Shown one piece after another: positions 6,959 through 11,039 of a DNA stretch of 11,039 bases (position 1 is its first letter; the number at the start of each line of letters is the position of its first letter). Below the pieces are notes generated by a model, which saw nothing but the letters and a program-made list of their open reading frames with translations, ran no database searches and had not been told where the DNA came from. The DNA is from Bacillota bacterium (GTDB lineage Bacteria > Bacillota > DSM-12270 > Thermacetogeniales > Thermacetogeniaceae). The stretch spans positions 1-11,039 of the forward strand of contig DAOURU010000014.1 of NCBI GenBank assembly GCA_030627585.1, given 5' to 3'. Position numbers and translations under genes: made by a program.

Positions 6959-8041
6959 GTGGAATTACGTCCGGCCGGACTCGCAACAGGAATCGGGAGT
7001 TTGCCGCATACAGATCCCTTTTTTGCCGTATCACTGGTTAAAAAATATTTTCCTTATCTTCCTCACTGGCCGCAACTTCCCAGGGCTACCGCAAGGGAGG
7101 GATTCCTCACACAGTTCCTGCAATTTTTACAGGAACTAGAACTTTTGCGGGTGCAGAATGGCAGCCAGGCGTGCTTCACCAACGATGAGTCCGCCTGGCC
7201 TGAGCGTCTCGCCCGCTTTTACGAAATTTACCTTCGGGCTGCTTCGGGAGATGAGGAGAACCTGTCCAATTTTTGTTTTCCGCCGGGAGCGGCGGAAGGT
7301 TTTAGCCAGTTTTACGGGGATTTAATGGAAAATGGAACAGGTGCGGCACGTTTTCTGAAGGGCCAAATTGTAGGTTTGCTGTCCGTGGGTTTTCAAATTA
7401 CAGATCCGGAAGGCCGTCCTGCATACTACAACCCCCAACTTCGGGATGTGCTCTTAAAACAACTTTCCCTTCAGGCGGCCTGGCAGGTCAGAACCTTAGG
7501 GAAGTTTGGCCTCCCCACGCTTATTTTTATGGATGATCCAGTAATTTACAGTTATGGAATGTCTGACAGGGTCGGGGTCGATAAAGAAGGGATTATTTCT
7601 GCTTTAGGCGAATTTTCCGCTTTTATTCGCAGTCAAGGAGGCCTGGCAGGGGTTCACTCTTGTGCCGAGCTTGACTGGTCCCTCCTTTTAGAAGCCGACC
7701 TTGACATTATCAGTTTTGATGCCTACCAGTTTGCCCGGAGTTTTTGCCTTTATCCCGAGTTAATTCAGACTTTTTTAGCCCAGGGCGGCATTGTTGCCTG
7801 GGGGCTTGTCCCCACATCTGATGATGTTCTCAAAGAAGATGTTGATTCTCTAGCAAGGTACACCTTAAATATTTTAGCTGATTTGAAACAAAAAAAAGTT
7901 GACCTCGAATTGCTCCAGGCCCAGTCGTTAATTACTCCTGCCTGTGGAACAGGGATCCTGACAGAAGCTCTTGCACTTCGCGTTTACGAGTTAACGGCAA
8001 GTTTAGCGGGCAGATGGTCCGAGGTTTTCCGCAAAACTTGA
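6959..8041 (+). CDS. MetE C-terminal-domain-like / UROD-MetE superfamily protein
   Basis: 360-residue protein with the TIM-barrel features of the cobalamin-independent methionine synthase catalytic half and the UROD/MetE superfamily. The opening ATGIGSLPHTDP (9-20) is a family hallmark. Zinc ligands of MetE appear conserved: His233 and Cys235 in GVHSC, Asp254 in ISFDAY at the position of the MetE glutamate ligand, and Cys329 in ITPACG. MDDP at 191-194 fits a barrel strand end. The folate-binding N-terminal half of MetE is absent, so it should use another methyl donor, perhaps a corrinoid protein or a small methylated thiol. That is inference. The GTG start at 6959 follows GGAGGGGAG closely; the gap of 53 bases after the peptidase has no clear promoter, so the two may be co-transcribed. 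It could instead be a methyltransferase with a substrate other than homocysteine. Confidence 0.8.
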   Translation: MELRPAGLATGIGSLPHTDPFFAVSLVKKYFPYLPHWPQLPRATAREGFLTQFLQFLQELELLRVQNGSQACFTNDESAWPERLARFYEIYLRAASGDEENLSNFCFPPGAAEGFSQFYGDLMENGTGAARFLKGQIVGLLSVGFQITDPEGRPAYYNPQLRDVLLKQLSLQAAWQVRTLGKFGLPTLIFMDDPVIYSYGMSDRVGVDKEGIISALGEFSAFIRSQGGLAGVHSCAELDWSLLLEADLDIISFDAYQFARSFCLYPELIQTFLAQGGIVAWGLVPTSDDVLKEDVDSLARYTLNILADLKQKKVDLELLQAQSLITPACGTGILTEALALRVYELTASLAGRWSEVFRKT

Positions 8042-8050
8042 AGCTAAAAA

Positions 8051-8079
8051 TTGATTAACGCTCGGTAATGTGATAAAAT
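8051..8079 (+). promoter_or_regulatory. Extended -10 promoter of the DUF1858 gene
   Basis: TTGATT at 8051-8056, a 17-base spacer and TAAAAT at 8074-8079, with TG at 8071-8072 forming an extended -10. Transcription would start near 8086, about 22 bases before the ATG at 8108. Confidence 0.65.
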
Positions 8080-8107
8080 TGGGAAAAACTTAGGGAGGGG
8101 AGAAGGG

Positions 8108-8302
8108 ATGATAACCAGAGATATGACTGTTGCAGAAGTTCTTGCAAGAAGTCCTCAGACGGCCCAGGTTTTTCTCTCCTACGGGATGCACTGTTTGGAT
8201 TGCCCTACGGCGCGGGGCGAAAGCATTGAAGAAGCGGCGGAAGCACACGGAATAAATGTTGAAGAACTTCTGGCTCAGTTAAACAGATTGGCCTACCATT
8301 AA
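8108..8302 (+). CDS. DUF1858 domain redox-disulfide protein
   Basis: 64-residue protein made only of a DUF1858 domain, the small helical family also described as the hybrid-cluster-protein-associated redox disulfide domain. The start (MITRDMTVAEVLARSP) and the central FLSYGMHCLDCPTA are typical of the family. Cys29 and Cys32 form a CxxC pair that could bind metal or cycle as a disulfide. The ATG at 8108 is 7 bases behind GGGAGGGG. The gene has its own promoter and terminator, so it looks monocistronic. No hybrid cluster protein gene is in this window, and the function of the stand-alone form is not established. Confidence 0.9.
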   Translation: MITRDMTVAEVLARSPQTAQVFLSYGMHCLDCPTARGESIEEAAEAHGINVEELLAQLNRLAYH

Positions 8303-8322
8303 AATTAATTCAAAGACACATA

Positions 8323-8357
8323 AAAGCCGGAGGCTGCAGCCCCCGGCTTTATTTTAA
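8323..8357 (+). terminator. Rho-independent terminator after the DUF1858 gene
   Basis: Inverted repeat: AAAGCCGG at 8323-8330 pairs with CCGGCTTT at 8343-8350, with one A-C mismatch and then GGCT/AGCC towards a tight loop. It is followed by ATTTTAA. It lies 20 bases after the DUF1858 stop codon. Confidence 0.8.
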
Positions 8358-8412
8358 GAAAAAAATTAAAGTAAACCGATGAACCCTGCATAAAAAGTAG
8401 AAAAATGGGAAT

Positions 8413-8441
8413 AATTGAATATGGTCAATTCTGACAATTGA
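8413..8441 (+). repeat. Alternating inverted repeats just before a ribosome binding site
   Basis: AATTGA (8413-8418), TCAATT (8425-8430) and AATTGA (8436-8441) alternate, with spacers of 6 and 5 bases. The middle copy can pair with either neighbour, and the last copy abuts the SD of the membrane protein gene. This could be an operator or a small RNA switch. The units are AT-rich and short, so chance is possible. Confidence 0.45.
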
Positions 8442-8451
8442 GGTGATGGTG

Positions 8452-8928
8452 ATGCCAATCAATTTAGGATGGTTAGGTTTGTTTATTGCTCTGGGGGCCG
8501 TTATTTTTTTAGTTGTTCCTCGCGATCGCATTATTGCTTTACTCCTGCCGAGCTTCCTCGGGGGGGCAATTATTGCGCTTATTGTTAATCTGATTGGCGT
8601 GCCCGTTTTAGGATTATGGCGTTTTCCTGTTGCCCTCGTACCAATTTTAGGCATCCCCCTGTTTCTATTGCTGGCTTATATGGCAGAAATGCTTCTATTT
8701 CTCCATTACTGGGAGCATTTACCTGGCGGCAGTACCGAAAAGGGGCTTTATCTGGCCGTCTTCAGCATTGCCAATACAATCATGGCTTTTTTTGCTCTCA
8801 GCTTCGGATATGTGGTTTTTGTTCGCTGGAATCTCTTATATTTCTTTCTTTTAGCCTTTGCCCTGCACGGTCTTGTTGCCCTTCTCTATTTTGCGCCAGG
8901 GGTTCGTGCAGCTTTCCGAAAAATATAA
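8452..8928 (+). CDS. Small polytopic membrane protein of unknown function
   Basis: 158-residue, very hydrophobic protein that I do not recognise. It has about five predicted membrane helices (residues roughly 5-22, 28-48, 59-85, 99-123 and 127-147) with short loops. The best-marked loop, residues 86-98, carries YWEHLPGGSTEKG, and a basic end (Arg152, Arg156, Lys157) follows the last helix, suggesting a cytosolic C terminus. The ATG at 8452 is preferred because GAGGTGAT (8440-8447) precedes it at good spacing; GTG 8443, ATG 8446 and GTG 8449 are in frame but overlap that site. It is flanked by a terminator on each side, so it is probably its own unit, placed between the DUF1858 gene and the dcw cluster. 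No catalytic motif is visible. Confidence 0.8.
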   Translation: MPINLGWLGLFIALGAVIFLVVPRDRIIALLLPSFLGGAIIALIVNLIGVPVLGLWRFPVALVPILGIPLFLLLAYMAEMLLFLHYWEHLPGGSTEKGLYLAVFSIANTIMAFFALSFGYVVFVRWNLLYFFLLAFALHGLVALLYFAPGVRAAFRKI

Positions 8929-8980
8929 ATTCGCTTTCCTATTCCCCTAATTTATCTTTTTACTAGGACCTTATCTCTTG

Positions 8981-9007
8981 TCTCCACTATCAGGTGGAGA
9001 TTTTTTT
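8981..9007 (+). terminator. Rho-independent terminator upstream of the dcw cluster
   Basis: TCTCCAC (8981-8987) pairs exactly with GTGGAGA (8994-9000) around a TATCAG loop and is followed by seven T bases (9001-9007). It insulates mraZ from the membrane protein gene. An outer inverted repeat, TAGGAC (8964-8969) with GTCCTA (9009-9014), encloses it. Confidence 0.88.
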
Positions 9008-9073
9008 AGTCCTAAAATTTTTTACAATTATTTTTTCAGAAAAGAAGGATTTTGGCTGGGGACGAAGAATACA

Positions 9074-9137
9074 GAGGTGGTAAGAAGTGGTGAAAAGTGG
9101 TTTAACTGTTCATTGAAGTGGGGAGTAAAAGTGTTTA
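9074..9137 (+). promoter_or_regulatory. MraZ operator: GTGGT-box array in the mraZ leader
   Basis: Three direct repeats with a strict 10-base period, GAGGTGGTAA (9074), GAAGTGGTGA (9084) and AAAGTGGTTT (9094). A fourth, GAAGTGGGGA (9115), coincides with the mraZ ribosome binding site, and a weaker AAAGTGTTTA (9128) spans the GTG start. MraZ is known to bind short TGG- or GTG-containing direct repeats at about 10-base spacing upstream of its own gene, so this is very probably its autoregulatory operator. Confidence 0.78.
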
Positions 9138-9571
9138 TCGGAGAATATCATCATACACTTGACGGGAAAGGACGTTTGATTCTACCGGCAAAATTTCGTA
9201 CTCACCTCGGGGATTGTTGCATTGCAACAAGGGGCCTGGATCACTGTCTTTTTGTTTTTCCTATAGAGGAATGGCGCTCCCTTGAACAGAGGCTGCGAAA
9301 TTTGCCTTTAACCAAACCCGAGGCAAGGGCCTTTTCCCGTTTCTTTTTTTCCGGAGCGACGGAATGTGAGTTAGATGGGCAGGGGCGCATTTTAATTTCT
9401 CCCTCACTTCGGGAATATGCCGCGATTAACAGAGAAATAGTAATAATCGGTGTTTCCGCAAGAATTGAAATTTGGGCGAAAGAACGCTGGTTGGATTACT
9501 GCGCGAAAGCTGAAGAAACTTATGAGGAATTGGCCGAAAAGATGGGGGAAGGCGGCATTATCAGTGCCTGA
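9131..9571 (+). CDS. mraZ: Transcriptional regulator MraZ
   Basis: 146-residue MraZ, the usual size, the DNA-binding regulator at the head of the dcw cluster. It has two SpoVT-AbrB type repeats, about residues 5-47 and 76-119, each with the signature DGKGR (11-15) and DGQGR (82-86). The start is GTG at 9131, giving the canonical [11 protein letters not shown] opening, with GGGGAG at 9120-9125 as ribosome binding site 5 bases away. The frame is open further upstream, but that stretch is the operator and terminator and has no family similarity. It probably represses or tunes its own operon through the GTGGT boxes in front of it. Its end overlaps rsmH by 8 bases, indicating coupled translation. 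Confidence 0.97.
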   Translation: MFIGEYHHTLDGKGRLILPAKFRTHLGDCCIATRGLDHCLFVFPIEEWRSLEQRLRNLPLTKPEARAFSRFFFSGATECELDGQGRILISPSLREYAAINREIVIIGVSARIEIWAKERWLDYCAKAEETYEELAEKMGEGGIISA

Positions 9572-10526
9572 AATTGAGCATAAACCCGTCCTCTTAGCGG
9601 AAACCATTGAAATGCTTGCCATTCGAGCGGGAGGAATTTATGTTGACTGCACTTTAGGAGCCGGCGGTCACGCCCAGGAGATCCTTCGCAGGACCGGTCC
9701 CCGGGGGCGGTTGATTGGTATAGATAAAGATCGCAGTGCTTTAGACCGGGCGCGGAAAGCACTGGCCGTTTATCTCGATCAGGTTGCTTTCGTGGCGGGA
9801 GATTTCCGTAATCTCCAGGCTATTTTAACAGGACTGGGTATTTACCAGGTTGATGGGATCTTATTTGACCTGGGTGTTTCTGCTTTTCAAATTCTTGAGC
9901 CCCGGCGGGGATTTAGTTACGCGTACGATGCCCCGCTGGATATGCGGATGGACCAGGGGGCAAAGTTAACCGCTTTCGATCTGGTCAACAACCTCGATGA
10001 AAAAGAGCTGGCTGCCTTAATTTTTCGCTATGGGGAGGAAAAATGGGCGAGAAGGATTGCCTCTTTAATTGTCGCCCGCAGAAGAAAATCTCCCATTACG
10101 ACAACCGGTCAGCTTGTTGAAGTTATTAAGGCGGCCATTCCTGCCCCCGCGCGCCGGAAGGGTCCCCATCCAGCCAAACGCACTTTTCAGGCGCTCCGGA
10201 TTGCAGTAAATGACGAATTATCCGGACTTGCCCAGGGTCTTCGGGCCGGAATTTCATTTTTAGGTTCAGGCGCACGGGTTGTGGTTATTTCCTTTCATTC
10301 TTTAGAGGATCGGATTGTCAAAAATATTTTCCGGGATTTCGCTTCTCCCTGCATTTGCGATGTTCAGCTGAATTGCACCTGCGGAAGGGGAAGCCTTCGG
10401 ATTTTAACCAGAAAACCGCTTACACCGGCAGCCCGCGAACTCAAACTGAACCCCAGGGCGCGCAGTGCAAAGTTGCGAGCAGCCGAAAAAATTGTTCCTG
10501 CCGCAAATGTACTACCAACAAAATGA
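9564..10526 (+). CDS. rsmH: 16S rRNA m4C1402 N4-methyltransferase RsmH
   Basis: 320-residue RsmH (MraW), which methylates N4 of C1402 of 16S rRNA using S-adenosylmethionine. Motifs in order: [13 protein letters not shown] (6-18), SAM-binding [15 protein letters not shown] (27-41) and GIDKD (52-56), [13 protein letters not shown] (98-110, normally DLGVSSPQLD, so slightly divergent), [16 protein letters not shown] (115-130), [18 protein letters not shown] (202-219) and [14 protein letters not shown] (239-252). A CIC and CTC cysteine pair (263-273) lies near the C terminus. The GTG start at 9564 lies inside the end of mraZ, with GGGGGAAGG 12 bases upstream; a longer reading would translate mraZ sequence in a second frame. 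Standard dcw position between mraZ and ftsL. Confidence 0.97.
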   Translation: MPEIEHKPVLLAETIEMLAIRAGGIYVDCTLGAGGHAQEILRRTGPRGRLIGIDKDRSALDRARKALAVYLDQVAFVAGDFRNLQAILTGLGIYQVDGILFDLGVSAFQILEPRRGFSYAYDAPLDMRMDQGAKLTAFDLVNNLDEKELAALIFRYGEEKWARRIASLIVARRRKSPITTTGQLVEVIKAAIPAPARRKGPHPAKRTFQALRIAVNDELSGLAQGLRAGISFLGSGARVVVISFHSLEDRIVKNIFRDFASPCICDVQLNCTCGRGSLRILTRKPLTPAARELKLNPRARSAKLRAAEKIVPAANVLPTK

Positions 10527-10537
10527 GGTGAATAGAT

Positions 10538-11011
10538 TTGGTATTAGCAGAGAAGAAGTCCATGCCTCGCGATTGCGAGCCGAAACCGAAAGTTCGGCCC
10601 CAAGCGAAGCCAGGCTTAAAATACTTGCAAGGAGCCGCCTTAATTTTAGCCCTTTTTATTTTCGGTTTATTTTACACTTATAAACATACCGAGATAATCG
10701 CATTAGGCTATGAGATTGAATCGGTAAAGCAAAATATTGCTACTTTGCAAGGGGAGAATAAGCGATTAGAATTAGAAATAGCGAGGCTTCAGACACCGGA
10801 GCGCGTTGAGAAAATCGCAAGAACGAAATTAGGAATGGAAGAACCCGAAAAAATTCTCCTTGCTGCACTACCTCCAGAAGCGAATCCGGAACCGAATCGC
10901 ACCGGAGAAACTTCCCGGGTTGCTGCCCAAGATCAGGAAAAAGGATGGAAGAAGACGCTTTTCCTAGCTGCGCACCATTTTATCGGGCGGGCTGAAGCTT
11001 CGCCCCGCTAA
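10538..11011 (+). CDS. ftsL: FtsL/DivIC-type cell division protein
   Basis: 157-residue bitopic membrane protein. A basic cytosolic N terminus (1-28) leads to one membrane helix (about 30-48), then an extracytoplasmic coiled coil (about 55-88, LQGENKRLELEIARLQ) and the FtsL/DivIC-like RVEKIARTKLGMEEPEKI (89-106). The last 50 residues are a low-complexity tail rich in Glu, Pro, Ala and Arg. FtsL links the divisome and FtsI/FtsW at the septum. The start is TTG at 10538, with GAGGTG (10525-10530, overlapping the rsmH stop) 7 bases before it. Sequence divergence is normal for this family, so the symbol rests mainly on architecture and the position after rsmH; a DivIC-like member is the alternative. 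Confidence 0.82.
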   Translation: MVLAEKKSMPRDCEPKPKVRPQAKPGLKYLQGAALILALFIFGLFYTYKHTEIIALGYEIESVKQNIATLQGENKRLELEIARLQTPERVEKIARTKLGMEEPEKILLAALPPEANPEPNRTGETSRVAAQDQEKGWKKTLFLAAHHFIGRAEASPR

Positions 11012-11026
11012 CGGGGTGAAAATTTC

Positions 11027-11039
11027 TTGCAGAAAAGAA
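11027..11039 (+). CDS. Start of next dcw gene, probably a penicillin-binding protein (cut by window edge)
   Basis: After the ftsL stop, GGGGTG (11013-11018) is followed 8 bases later by TTG CAG AAA AGA at 11027, a plausible start reading M-Q-K-R. In dcw clusters the gene after ftsL is usually a class B penicillin-binding protein (ftsI or spoVD). Only four codons are visible, so the product is inferred from gene order alone. Confidence 0.4.

Noticed and set aside
9021..9050. TTTACA with AAGGAT as mraZ promoter
   Set aside because: The -10 matches only 3 of 6 positions; TACAAT at 9023-9028 is a better -10 but lacks a -35. The mraZ promoter stays unassigned.
8978..9130. Upstream extension of mraZ to a TTG near 8978
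   Set aside because: It would translate the terminator and the GTGGT box array; MraZ proteins begin at MFIGEY-like sequence, with an SD before GTG 9131.
9450..9563. Upstream extension of rsmH inside mraZ
   Set aside because: Shadow frame of mraZ; the RsmH family begins at HKPVLL, just after the GTG at 9564.
1..11039. Minus-strand genes, mobile elements, CRISPR arrays, tRNAs, toxin-antitoxin or phage genes
   Set aside because: All minus-strand ORFs lie opposite confident genes or RNA and lack SD and family motifs; no repeat array or transposase motif is seen.

Overview
The window reads as chromosomal core DNA of a Gram-positive anaerobe of the Firmicutes, most likely class Clostridia. Support comes from the hisS-aspS pair followed by a 6S RNA gene, the strong AGGAGG-type ribosome binding sites, the frequent GTG and TTG starts, and the mraZ-rsmH-ftsL head of a division and cell wall (dcw) cluster. 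All convincing genes are on the + strand. I found no mobile element, CRISPR array, tRNA or rRNA gene, and no sign of recent transfer.

Region 1 (1-3030) is translation and transcription housekeeping. It holds the 3' part of hisS (histidyl-tRNA synthetase), aspS overlapping it by 22 bases (aspartyl-tRNA synthetase with residues typical of the non-discriminating type), and a 6S RNA gene (ssrS) with its own extended -10 promoter in the 326-base gap after aspS. Synteny, an exact closing-stem match and a 7-bp terminal arm support the 6S call.

Region 2 (3103-5763) holds a membrane-anchored Clp-fold serine protease-like protein of the SDH/SppA-like group, then a promoter and a two-gene unit. That unit encodes a phenylacetate-CoA ligase family enzyme and a tandem ACT-domain protein, a pairing associated with aromatic amino acid or arylacetate metabolism in anaerobes.

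Region 3 (5764-8928) is a set of small units. These are an exported M28 zinc aminopeptidase whose start is ambiguous (strong SD sits before an ATT codon), a stand-alone protein resembling the catalytic half of cobalamin-independent methionine synthase with its zinc ligands kept, a 64-residue DUF1858 redox-disulfide protein with its own promoter and terminator, and an unrecognised five-helix membrane protein preceded by alternating inverted repeats.

Region 4 (8929-11039) starts with a strong terminator that separates the dcw cluster from upstream genes. A leader follows with three GTGGT boxes at exact 10-bp spacing plus two later copies, very probably the MraZ autoregulatory operator. Then come mraZ, rsmH (overlapping mraZ by 8 bases), an FtsL/DivIC-type division protein, and the first codons of what is probably a penicillin-binding protein gene cut by the window edge.

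Nothing here amounts to a clearly new multi-gene system. The points most worth checking are the MraZ operator layout, the 6S RNA, the possible AUU start, the MetE-core-like protein and the unknown membrane protein.
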